A stretch of 64,000 nt of DNA, taken from Jiella avicenniae. Lineage in GTDB: Bacteria > Pseudomonadota > Alphaproteobacteria > Rhizobiales > Rhizobiaceae. A program made the translations under genes and the position numbers. The notes below the pieces were generated by a model. That model made no database searches, was not told the DNA's origin, and worked only from the letters and a program-made list of their open reading frames with translations. The stretch is taken from the NCBI RefSeq assembly GCF_021390325.1, contig NZ_JAJUWU010000008.1, forward strand, positions 1 to 64,000. The letters are read 5' to 3'. This document shows positions 18,036 to 25,698 of the stretch, one piece after another (position 1 is the stretch's first letter; each line of letters opens with the position of its first letter).

Positions 18036-19016
18036 TCATTCGATCGCCTGCAGCCGGTCGTAGGTCGCCTGGTCCCAGCTGGCATCCGGGCCGTTGTGCA
18101 GCTTCACCGTGGCCTCCCGGAAGGGCTTGCGGTCGACCTCGTTGACCGCCACGCCCTGATCACGGAACCACTGCACGAGGTCCTTCTCGTTCTTGATCAC
18201 CTGTTCCGTGGCACAGGCGGCGGCGTCGTCGAGGATCTTTTCCAGCGCCGTCCGATCGGCCTCGTCCATGCCGCCCCATGTCGAGCCGGAGACGATGGTC
18301 AGAAGCGCGTCGGTGATGTGTCCGGTCAGGTTGATGTCCTTCTGGACTTCGTAGAACTTCTTCGCCTGGATCGTCGGCAGGGGGTTCTCCTGCGCGTCGA
18401 CGGTGCCTTGTTGCAGTGCAAGGTATACCTCGGCGAAGGCGATGGGCGTCGGATTGGCGCCGACCGCCTTGGGAAACATCTGGTAGAGGGCCGCATCCGG
18501 CACCCGGATCTTCAGGCCGGCCATGTCCTCGGGCTTTTCGATCGGCTTGTTCGAGGTCACGTGCCGCTCGCCATAGTAGGTCAGCGAGGTGATGTGATTG
18601 CCGGTGGCCTCGTCGTAACCCTGCGACAGCTCCTGGAACAGGTCGGACGTCCGGTACTTGTCCCAATGGTCGAAGTCGCGGAACATGTAGGGCGCGCCGC
18701 CGATGGCGACCGGGCCGTAGGCTCTGCCGGCAAACAACTGGCCGGTATAGATGATGTCGACCGTGCCGAGGCTGAGACCCTCGTTGATGTCGGTCTCCTT
18801 GCCGAGCGAGGAGGCCGGATAGACCTCGATCGAATAGCGCCCCTCCGTCGCCTCCTTCAACTTGTCGGAGGCCGCGACGGCACAGGTGTTGTAAGGTTCG
18901 TTCGCCTCGTAGACATGGGCCCATTTCAGCACCGTCTCGGCCGAAGCCGGGCCGGCGAACGCCGTCGATGCCAGCAGCGCCACTCCCAGCGCCGCCGTCT
19001 TGCTTGCGTATGCCAT
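18036..19016 (-). CDS. dctP: TRAP transporter substrate-binding protein (DctP family, SiaP-like segments)
   Basis: 326 residues with a Sec signal peptide (cleavage after ...GPASA, about residue 26). The family signature RVPDAALYQMFPKAVGANPT, followed by PIAFAEVYLALQQGTVDAQE, contains the Arg that pairs with the substrate carboxylate; QENP provides the conserved Asn. The stretch KKFYEVQKDINLTGHI is close to that of sialic acid binding SiaP as I remember it, but DctP proteins bind many carboxylates, so the substrate is not assigned. Periplasmic. Strong GGGAGGA ribosome binding site. First gene of the operon, with a cgtatacg palindrome just upstream. Confidence 0.93.
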   Translation of the reverse strand: MAYASKTAALGVALLASTAFAGPASAETVLKWAHVYEANEPYNTCAVAASDKLKEATEGRYSIEVYPASSLGKETDINEGLSLGTVDIIYTGQLFAGRAYGPVAIGGAPYMFRDFDHWDKYRTSDLFQELSQGYDEATGNHITSLTYYGERHVTSNKPIEKPEDMAGLKIRVPDAALYQMFPKAVGANPTPIAFAEVYLALQQGTVDAQENPLPTIQAKKFYEVQKDINLTGHITDALLTIVSGSTWGGMDEADRTALEKILDDAAACATEQVIKNEKDLVQWFRDQGVAVNEVDRKPFREATVKLHNGPDASWDQATYDRLQAIE

Positions 19017-19031
19017 GTAGTTCCTCCCTAA

Positions 19032-19039
19032 CGTATACG
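19032..19039. promoter_or_regulatory. Possible GntR-type operator before dctP
   Basis: The palindrome cgtatacg lies 16 bases upstream of the dctP start codon, overlapping the leader. GTATAC cores are common in GntR/FadR-family operators that control carbohydrate acid transporters. An 8-base site can arise by chance and no regulator gene is in the window. Confidence 0.3.
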
Positions 19040-19153
19040 CTGAAGAACCATCTTATTGACTGACGCAGCGAGCGCAATGGCAAACGTCAGGGGATGTCTG
19101 ACATTCGGCAGGGGGGCGTGGCGGGCACAGCGGCGACGGCTGCCGGCCCGTGC

Positions 19154-19897
19154 TCAGGCGTGGGACACGAGCGGGCGAACGTGCCTGCCGGCGGCTTCGC
19201 TGCCGGGAAAGGTGACGTCGGCATAGACCGGCAGGTGGTCGGAGGCTCCGCGCGAGCGGTTCGACACGTGAACGGCGGTCTCGATCAGGGTGACGTCGGG
19301 GCTGAGGATGATCCGGTCGAGAGCGCCGAGCGGCATGCGCGAGGGGAAGGAGCGTCCCGGCATGACGACCCGATGGGATCTGGCGAAGAGCCTGAGGCAG
19401 CGGCCGTCCGGGTTCCACTCGTTGAGATCGCCCATCAGGATCGTCGGCATGGCCGGTTCGAGGCGTTCGAGATGGGCGAGAACCGCCGCGGCCTGACGCC
19501 GCCGCCAGAGCCCCAGCAGGCCGAGATGCATGCCGACAACCCGCAGCCTCGCGTCACCGAGGGCGAGATCGACGATCGCAGCGCCCCGTGGTTCGAGCGC
19601 CGGAAGCGCCAGACAGGTGGTCTCGACGACCTCGATTCCTTCGCGCACGAGGATGGCATTGCCATGCCACCCGAGACTGCCGGGCCGCGCGCCGAGAGCG
19701 ACCGGGACGTAGCGCGTGGCTTCCCGGATTGCCTGTCGCGGCAGGGACGAGGCGCGCGTGCCGAAGCGCCGGTCGACCTCCTGCAGGGCGACGACGTCCG
19801 CGTCGATCTCGCTGAGCACCGCCAAGGTTTCCAGCGGGCGCCGGCGCCAGTCGGTGCCGACGCTCTTGCGGATGTTGTAGGAGGCGACACGGAGCAT
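19154..19897 (-). CDS. Endonuclease/exonuclease/phosphatase (EEP) family protein
   Basis: 247 residues from the ATG at 19895-19897, preceded by GGAAGG; the open frame upstream to 20374 is not coding-like. EEP motifs appear in order: VASYNIRKSVG (Asn, metal contact), VVALQEVDRR (catalytic Glu), VVGMHLGL (His), ILMGDLNEWN (Asp-x-Asn) and GASDHLPVYADV (Ser-Asp-His). This is the DNase I-like Mg-dependent phosphoesterase fold, used on nucleic acids, inositol phosphates or sphingomyelin. Substrate cannot be told. No signal peptide is visible. Monocistronic. Confidence 0.9.
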   Translation of the reverse strand: MLRVASYNIRKSVGTDWRRRPLETLAVLSEIDADVVALQEVDRRFGTRASSLPRQAIREATRYVPVALGARPGSLGWHGNAILVREGIEVVETTCLALPALEPRGAAIVDLALGDARLRVVGMHLGLLGLWRRRQAAAVLAHLERLEPAMPTILMGDLNEWNPDGRCLRLFARSHRVVMPGRSFPSRMPLGALDRIILSPDVTLIETAVHVSNRSRGASDHLPVYADVTFPGSEAAGRHVRPLVSHA

Positions 19898-20131
19898 CGA
19901 CTGGCTTCCTTCCTGTTCGGCGGTTGGCATAACACGCCTTTGCCGGGGTCCGTTCCGGAGCCGGCGGCATTCGTCCGCGCTCCGACAGACGATCCGGACC
20001 GAACGCGAAGCTGCTGACGATGCTCCCAAATCAATCGCCGGCCACCAATACGCAACTTGCAAATTCTTCTGGACTCCGCACGATCTCGGACCATAGAATT
20101 CCCTAGGGGAAGATGATAAGGGGGAGAGATC

Positions 20132-20335
20132 ATGGAGACGAAAGCCCTTTCCGAAGCCATGGTCGTCGCCGCGAGCGAGAAAGCCATCTGGCTCCGGGGA
20201 CGCAAGGCATTTCGCCTGCATGGGCTCGGCGCGCCGAATCCGTACCCGTCGGACGACGATCCTTCGAAGGAACTCTGGGAGGACGGTTTCAACTACGAGC
20301 GAGAATGGGCCGCAGAGCGGCAACCGCGGTTCTGA
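20132..20335 (+). CDS. Small Rmf/CrpP-like protein
   Basis: 67 residues, with a good ribosome binding site (GGGGGAGAG, 5 bases before the ATG). The core, Gly-x2-Ala-(x)n-NPYP, then WEDGF and an acidic C-terminus, matches the short Rmf/CrpP family pattern of G..A......NPY....W..G. Founding members are ribosome modulation factor, which dimerises 70S ribosomes in stationary phase, and CrpP-like proteins. Function here is not established. No membrane segment. It stands alone 234 bases from the divergent EEP gene. Confidence 0.7.
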   Translation: METKALSEAMVVAASEKAIWLRGRKAFRLHGLGAPNPYPSDDDPSKELWEDGFNYEREWAAERQPRF

Positions 20336-20621
20336 CACCGGCCCGTTTTCCTCGCCGGCAGCGCCTTGCACCACGCGGCCTCGGCGCGGATGCCGGGGCC
20401 GAAACGCGAAACGTCGCGGGTCTTCGCCATTTCGCAGTCATCGCTCGGTCGGCGCCGCCGCTCGTTCCCGCGGCACGCCGTCGCGCGCGACGTGCGAGCC
20501 CGATCCGGCCGGGCGACGGTCCGTCGCGGCGCCAGCGGGCGCGCAATGCTCCGCGCGATGCTTCGTCTTGATGGGTCTCGGCGGCTTTCGGCTCGGCGAC
20601 GTTCGGTGCTATGGCGCCCCT

Positions 20622-21590
20622 ATGACAGCGCGCAAACCCTATCCGCCGATCGAGCCCTTCCGCATGGGCCGGCTCGCCGTCGGCGCCGGACACGAGATCT
20701 ATTTCGAAGAATGCGGCAACCCGGCGGGCCGGCCGGTGGTGTTTCTGCACGGCGGGCCCGGTAGCGGCACGTCGGCCCAGCATCGGCGGCTGTTCGATCC
20801 GGCCCGCTATCGGATCGTTTTGCTCGATCAGCGCGGCTGCGGGCGCTCGACGCCGCTCGGTTCGCTCCAGGCCAACACCACCTGGCATCTCGTCGACGAT
20901 CTCGAAAGGCTGCGCAAACACCTCGAAATCGAGCGCTGGCTGTTGTTCGGCGGCTCCTGGGGGGCGACGCTGGCGCTCGCCTATGCCCAGGCCCATACCG
21001 ATCGCGTGTCCGGGCTGATCTTGCGCGGCATCTTTTCCGGCCGGCGCTCGGAACTCGACTGGTTCTACGAATGGGGCGCCAACCGGCTGTTCCCCGATCA
21101 CTGGGAGAACCTCGTCGCACAGATCCCCGAAGCGGAACAGGAGGACCTGATCGCCGCCTACCGCCGGCGCCTGACCGACCCCGACCGCACGGTGCGGGCG
21201 AGGGCGGCGGAGGCATGGACGGCCTGGGAAGCGGCGACGGTGATGGTCCGCTCGGCCAATCCGCCGACGCACGCAACGGGGGGGAACGTCTCCGAGGGGC
21301 AGATCGCCTTTGCCCGGATCGAGAACCACTATTTCTTCCACGAGCTCTGGCTCGAAGAGGGGCAGCTCCTCGCCGGCATGGACCGCCTCGCCGAGATCCC
21401 CGGCGTCATCGTCCAGGGGCGCTACGACGTCGTCACCCCGGCGATCACCTCCTGGCAGTTCGCCCAGGCCTGGCCGAAGGCGGACTACCGGCTGGTGGAG
21501 GCCTCCGGACATGCGTTCGCCGAACCGGCAATTCTGGCGGAGCTGCTTCGGGCGACGGACGACTTCGCCGATAGATTACCGGGACCGTGA
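20622..21590 (+). CDS. pip: Proline iminopeptidase
   Basis: 322 residues from ATG 20622, matching the family's usual N-terminus (YPPIEPFRMGRLAV, IYFEECGNPAG). It is an alpha/beta hydrolase of peptidase family S33 that removes N-terminal proline. Visible are the oxyanion loop HGGPGSG (43-49), the nucleophile elbow GGSWGATLAL (Ser112), the charge relay Asp in GRYDVVTP and the His in ASGHAF. The frame is open upstream, and ATG 20571 is also in frame, but nothing before 20622 resembles the family. Cytoplasmic. Monocistronic. Confidence 0.95.
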   Translation: MTARKPYPPIEPFRMGRLAVGAGHEIYFEECGNPAGRPVVFLHGGPGSGTSAQHRRLFDPARYRIVLLDQRGCGRSTPLGSLQANTTWHLVDDLERLRKHLEIERWLLFGGSWGATLALAYAQAHTDRVSGLILRGIFSGRRSELDWFYEWGANRLFPDHWENLVAQIPEAEQEDLIAAYRRRLTDPDRTVRARAAEAWTAWEAATVMVRSANPPTHATGGNVSEGQIAFARIENHYFFHELWLEEGQLLAGMDRLAEIPGVIVQGRYDVVTPAITSWQFAQAWPKADYRLVEASGHAFAEPAILAELLRATDDFADRLPGP

Positions 21591-21747
21591 GACCTCCGCG
21601 GTCGGTGCGAGGGGCATTGCGGACATGCCGCTTCCCGGCGCGGAGCGTGAGACCGCCGCCAAAGCGTGCTCCGGCTTCTCTTCGGCTCGGGCCGGACCTA
21701 TAAAACCTGCCGAAGCCGACAGATCGGCGGATTGCGGGAGATGCTCG

Positions 21748-22209
21748 ATGACGACGTTCACCGGCGGGTGCCAATGCGGGGCCGTGCGCTTTCGCTGCGA
21801 GATCGAGGCGGAGACCGCCAGCATCTGCCATTGCCGCATGTGCCAGAAGGCTTTCGGCTCGTTCTACGCGCCGCTCGTCCACGCTCGCGCCGGTACGCTC
21901 TTCTGGACCCGCGCCGAGCCGAAGCGCTTCCGGTCTTCGAATTATGCCGTCCGGGGTTTCTGCCCTGAATGCGGGACACCGCTGACCTACGAGACGGCGG
22001 AGGCCTCCTCCATCGCCATCGGTGCCCTCGACGATCCGGGCGCCGTCAGGCCGAACGCCCAGGACGGCATCGAAGGAAAGATCGCTTATGTCGACGCGAT
22101 GCCTTCGCTTCCCGGACGGGCGACGGACGACGATCCCGAGATGGCCGGGGCGATTGGAAAGATCGTCAGCTACCAGCATCCGGACGCGCCGTCGCCGGAC
22201 GAGGCGTGA
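21748..22209 (+). CDS. GFA family (glutathione-dependent formaldehyde-activating enzyme-like) protein
   Basis: 153 residues from ATG 21748, with GGGAG upstream. Zinc ligands of the GFA/CENP-V fold are all present: GGCQCGAVRF (two Cys), CHCRMCQK (three Cys) and CPECGTPL (two Cys). The founding member, Gfa of Paracoccus, was linked to the reaction of formaldehyde with glutathione, but most members are of unknown function, so a role in formaldehyde metabolism should not be assumed although this organism oxidises formaldehyde through H4MPT. The frame overlaps no neighbour; 157 bases separate it from pip. Confidence 0.88.
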   Translation: MTTFTGGCQCGAVRFRCEIEAETASICHCRMCQKAFGSFYAPLVHARAGTLFWTRAEPKRFRSSNYAVRGFCPECGTPLTYETAEASSIAIGALDDPGAVRPNAQDGIEGKIAYVDAMPSLPGRATDDDPEMAGAIGKIVSYQHPDAPSPDEA

Positions 22210-22339
22210 CGCGGGCCGGGAAGCAGACGGTAGCTGACCGATGATTGCGTCGGTGTCAGAACGACTTGTGTGACTTCCTTCATGTCGTGCCGGATGCGCC
22301 GACACGTCGTGAAGGCGGCCTCGACGCGCGGCGTCTGGC

Positions 22340-22789
22340 TCAGTCGTCGCCCTGAAACTCCTCGAAGACGAGACGGGCATTGCCGCTGTTCTCGGAATAT
22401 CCCGTGACCCGGCAGCTGCCTTTCGCGCGGATGGGCGCAGCGCCCGTGAGATAGATGGTGCCGCCGCCCGTCGCGGGTCCGGCGACGTTGTAGGCCGCAG
22501 GCTCGCATCCCTGCCGGAAGACATAGGCGACGCCGGCAAGGCCACGGCCCTCGAAGCGGCCGCGGAAGAGGACCGTGCCGGGACGGACGCCGTGTTTGGC
22601 AAGACCGCGTTTGGGGGTCTCGTAACGGATCGTGACCCGGCCGCCGCTGTCGTCGAGGCGCATGAGCGAGCCGTTGTGATCGTAAAGGTCGTAGGCGACG
22701 GCGGGGACGGTCCCGACCATCAGGCCGGCGGCGAGGGCGGCGGCCGAAAGGGCGAGCCTGGCGCAACGGATGCTGGTTCTCGACGGCAT
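22340..22789 (-). CDS. Secreted protein of unknown function
   Basis: 149 residues from the ATG at 22787-22789; the frame is open to 22981 without coding character. A Sec signal peptide is clear (RLALSAAALAAGLMVG, cleavage after ...AVA near residue 31), followed by YDLYDHNGSLMRL. Two Cys in the mature part (GCEPAAY and GSCRVTGY) could form a disulfide. The overall beta-rich pattern is that of small periplasmic proteins seen in Rhizobiales, but I recognise no named domain. Divergent from rarD with 267 bases between starts. Confidence 0.75.
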   Translation of the reverse strand: MPSRTSIRCARLALSAAALAAGLMVGTVPAVAYDLYDHNGSLMRLDDSGGRVTIRYETPKRGLAKHGVRPGTVLFRGRFEGRGLAGVAYVFRQGCEPAAYNVAGPATGGGTIYLTGAAPIRAKGSCRVTGYSENSGNARLVFEEFQGDD

Positions 22790-23056
22790 CGCGGAGATTT
22801 CCTTTTCGTGCATACGCCCCGCAGATGCCCTTAGGGCAGATTGCAGCTGGGAGAAATCCGGCTCGCGAAGAATTGTAACGCAAGGCCGCCGCCGGCCGCA
22901 CGACCCTCGCGGGACCACGGCGCGCGAACGGATGGCTTGCGCGAACGGCAAACCCATCAGAATTCTTGATGGCAAGATCACGGGAAATCGGGCTGAAGCA
23001 CACGGTCCGGTCTGCTAGGGCTGCGCCGATATGCTCCCGCCGCAGAAGGTCCGTCC

Positions 23057-23941
23057 ATGCAATCTTCCCAGGGCGAAAGTCGCCAGGGTCTCGTCTATGC
23101 CCTTTGTGCCTACGGCGCGTGGGGCTTCGTCATGCCGGTCTTCATGAAGATGCTGGCGCATGTCTCGCCGGTCGAGGTGGTGGCGCACCGGATCGTCTGG
23201 GCGCTGCCGATGGCCGTCGCGATCCTCCTCTGGCAGGGGACGTTCCGCCATGCGCTGGGCCATCTCCGCGAGGTCCGCACCCTGGCCCTCGCGACCCTCA
23301 CGGCCACGCTGATCTCGGTCAACTGGGGCACCTACGTCTATGCCATCGGCTCCGGCCAGGCCATCGACGCGGCGCTCGGCTACTACATCAATCCGCTGGT
23401 CAACGTCGCGCTGGCGGCGATCTTTCTCGGCGAGCGGCCGACGCGTCTCCAGGGGGTGGCGATCGCGCTGGCGGCCATCGGCGTCGCCATCCTGACGGTG
23501 AAGGCCGGCGGCTTGCCCTGGATTTCGCTGGTCGTGGCGATGAGCTTCGGCACCTACGGGCTGTTGCGCAAGACGGTCCCGGTCGGCGCCACGGAGGGGT
23601 TCTTCCTCGAAGTGGCGATCCTGGTCGTCCCGTCGATCGTGTTCGTCGCGCTGTTCGTTCCCGAAACGCATTTCCTCGTGGACGGCTTCGAGACCGCGCT
23701 GCTCTTCGCCGCCGGCCCGCTCACCGCCGTGCCGCTCATCCTCTACGCCGCCGGCGCGCGGCTCCTCCACTTCACCACGATCGGCATCCTGCAATACATC
23801 GTGCCGACGCTCCTGTTCTTCACGGCCGTGTTCCTGTTCGGCGAGCCGTTCAGCGGCTGGCAACTCTTCGCCTTCGCCTTCATCTGGTCGGCGCTGGCGA
23901 TCTATACGTGGTCGCTGCTGAGGCCGCGAAGGCGTACATAA
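23057..23941 (+). CDS. rarD: EamA-family transporter RarD
   Basis: 294 residues with ten membrane spans, two EamA repeats. RarD marks: YGAWGFVMPVFMKML (helix 1), VVAHRIVWALP (helix 2 with the conserved His-Arg), NWGTYVYAIGSGQAIDAALG (helix 4), YYINPLVNVALAAIFLGER and SFGTYGLLRKTVPVGATEGF. RarD was named for a chloramphenicol-resistance phenotype and is a drug/metabolite transporter; natural substrate not known. Its stop codon marks the abrupt left border of an AT-rich island. Confidence 0.92.
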   Translation: MQSSQGESRQGLVYALCAYGAWGFVMPVFMKMLAHVSPVEVVAHRIVWALPMAVAILLWQGTFRHALGHLREVRTLALATLTATLISVNWGTYVYAIGSGQAIDAALGYYINPLVNVALAAIFLGERPTRLQGVAIALAAIGVAILTVKAGGLPWISLVVAMSFGTYGLLRKTVPVGATEGFFLEVAILVVPSIVFVALFVPETHFLVDGFETALLFAAGPLTAVPLILYAAGARLLHFTTIGILQYIVPTLLFFTAVFLFGEPFSGWQLFAFAFIWSALAIYTWSLLRPRRRT

Positions 23942-25680
23942 ACCGACAGCGTAGATATCTTCATCGTTAGGATCATCGGCTAACTGATCCAAATGCGGAA
24001 ATCGCCCGTTCGTATGAGGCTGCGATGCATTGGTTGCTTAGCAAGCAACTGTTGCGGGAGACCATCGTTTGCTTGGCAATGGCGCGCGCTTGGATCGGGT
24101 TGACCGCCTTTGCGGCTAAGTATCGAGAGCCGTACTCGGCATCCAAACTAGAAAGGATGGTGTCAGAGCAAATGTATACTTCAATCTTGGTTGATGCACC
24201 AGCGCACCATCCGGGTCGCGGCGTATCGGAGGCTCGATTGGGAACGATATCCCTATTCAGTGCCGAACTCGACCCAGACATGTCCAGTAGTTCAGTCAAT
24301 AGGGTATTTGCGGGAAGTCCTAGAAAGAATATCGGCAGATTCTGCGGGCCATTCGTATCATTGATCTCGGTCCCGTAAAAATCGCCAGAATTCTTCGCTC
24401 CGCCGTAATTTCGATATTGAGCGAACAAACAGAGCTCCGCGCGATCTCGTATATTTTGGTCGTCAGGACCCACCACCCCGGGACTTGGAAACAGAATCCA
24501 CTTGGACGGGAAATCGTTCTCCCCACCTCGATAAACCAGAAAACCAGGAGATTCAGCGTAAAACGCCGGTCCTAGCCGGGTTGCCAGAAATCGAAAAAAC
24601 GCAAGAGTTTCATCACCCTGGTAGGCAGAATCACTTCTTGCATCAATTTGGCTAAGTAGGAAATCCGCGCCACGCGCAGCTGTATTAGGGATAAACGACT
24701 GTATACTATCCATCATTTTGAAAGATAACTGGCGGAGCCGACCCGAATATATCATTTTTTTGTATTGATCAAAGGAAAAATATGTGTCTCCGTTTCGAGA
24801 AAACGTCGTACCAAGTGCGAGATATGCGGATCTTCCTTTGCCCCAATGACTTAGGTTGAAACACGCACGCAGTAGCTGCTCAGCGGATGGTTCAACTGAA
24901 AGATTGGTATCAACGAGCAGCTTTGCTCCGATCAAATTAGCCTTCTCGACGGTATCAATGTAGTAAAATCCGTTCTTATCAGCGTGCATCAAATTCGCGG
25001 CGAACCACATTGGAATGCGATATCGTGCGAACGTTGCCAACATTTGTTGAGCGACTGCGAAGGCCTTCACAAATGCGTTTGTCATCTCGAAAGAAGAAAA
25101 ATTTCCGCCGCGATCAACGGGGAAAGGAGCATGGAATCCGAGAATTGCGCTTGGCGCCAATCGTCTGTCGGTATGTGGGTTATCAAGGCTGTGACCATCT
25201 GGCCTCGCCCCTCCGAGCCATATGAGGGCACAGGCAGAAACGCATCTTTCTCCGTCTCGAACCGTTGTTGTAATCATCGCATCATGGATGTACTCCATGA
25301 TGCGAAGGGCTTCGTAAAAATCTCCCCCAGGACTATTTAAGTATATATTTTCGCAAAGAATGGCGTTATCACCATTGTCATTCTTGTAACCACTCGTCCT
25401 TCTTCCAATATAATCGGATATTACTTGAAGATCGCCAGCGCTGATCTTCCCAGACAAGACGCACGACATCGGTGGATCGTTCAGGCAGTACTCGCAGGAA
25501 AATCCTCCGTCCGTGTGAATTGAAAGTTCGACACCGCCGGCTGATGACGTCATAAAAAATATGAGAATGTATAACGCCCGCCGATACTTCTCTGTTTGGC
25601 ACAAAAACATAGGTTGTCCTAACGACTGCGCTCGACATAACCTATATACCATAGTGGAAGTTTTGGGCAAATGATGATTG
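23942..25680. other. AT-rich island, probably horizontally acquired
   Basis: From the rarD stop to about 25680 the base composition drops sharply (runs such as aaaaaatatgagaatgt, and A/T-ending codons) compared with the GC-rich flanks. The island holds only one gene and no transposase, integrase, tRNA or direct repeat that I can see. It lies exactly between two ordinary convergent genes. Confidence 0.7.
23973..25610 (-). CDS. Secreted ClpP-fold serine protease with C-terminal LprI-like domain
   Basis: 545 residues from the ATG at 25608-25610, 8 bases after AGGAC; the frame reaches 25859 only by running over the neighbouring GC-rich gene. A signal peptide or anchor (RALYILIFFMTSSAGG) leads. 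Residues ~50-165 follow the periplasmic ClpP-like pattern: a strand with YLNSPGGDFYEALRIMEYI (oxyanion loop), GERCVSACALIWLGG (nucleophile Ser125) and ILGFHAPF (His160). The middle, ~170-465, is unassigned. The last 77 residues have four Cys (469, 481, 522, 528) in the order of the LprI/DUF1311 domain, known from a lysozyme inhibitor. The combination suggests an envelope protease, but this is inference. Low GC and atypical codons mark it as foreign. Confidence 0.75.
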   Translation of the reverse strand: MFLCQTEKYRRALYILIFFMTSSAGGVELSIHTDGGFSCEYCLNDPPMSCVLSGKISAGDLQVISDYIGRRTSGYKNDNGDNAILCENIYLNSPGGDFYEALRIMEYIHDAMITTTVRDGERCVSACALIWLGGARPDGHSLDNPHTDRRLAPSAILGFHAPFPVDRGGNFSSFEMTNAFVKAFAVAQQMLATFARYRIPMWFAANLMHADKNGFYYIDTVEKANLIGAKLLVDTNLSVEPSAEQLLRACFNLSHWGKGRSAYLALGTTFSRNGDTYFSFDQYKKMIYSGRLRQLSFKMMDSIQSFIPNTAARGADFLLSQIDARSDSAYQGDETLAFFRFLATRLGPAFYAESPGFLVYRGGENDFPSKWILFPSPGVVGPDDQNIRDRAELCLFAQYRNYGGAKNSGDFYGTEINDTNGPQNLPIFFLGLPANTLLTELLDMSGSSSALNRDIVPNRASDTPRPGWCAGASTKIEVYICSDTILSSLDAEYGSRYLAAKAVNPIQARAIAKQTMVSRNSCLLSNQCIAASYERAISAFGSVSR

Positions 25681-25698
25681 CGTGGTCGTCGGGTCGGA

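Noticed and set aside
18036-19016. Naming the binding protein siaP
   Set aside because: The resemblance lies in segments shared by many DctP proteins, and no sialic acid catabolism genes are present.
21748-22209. Second formaldehyde-activating enzyme linked to the C1 island
   Set aside because: The GFA family fold is unrelated to Fae, and most members have no formaldehyde function. It also lies over 20 kb away.
23942-25680. Insertion sequence or integrative element at the AT-rich island
   Set aside because: No transposase, integrase, terminal inverted repeats or target duplication can be seen. Only base composition supports transfer.
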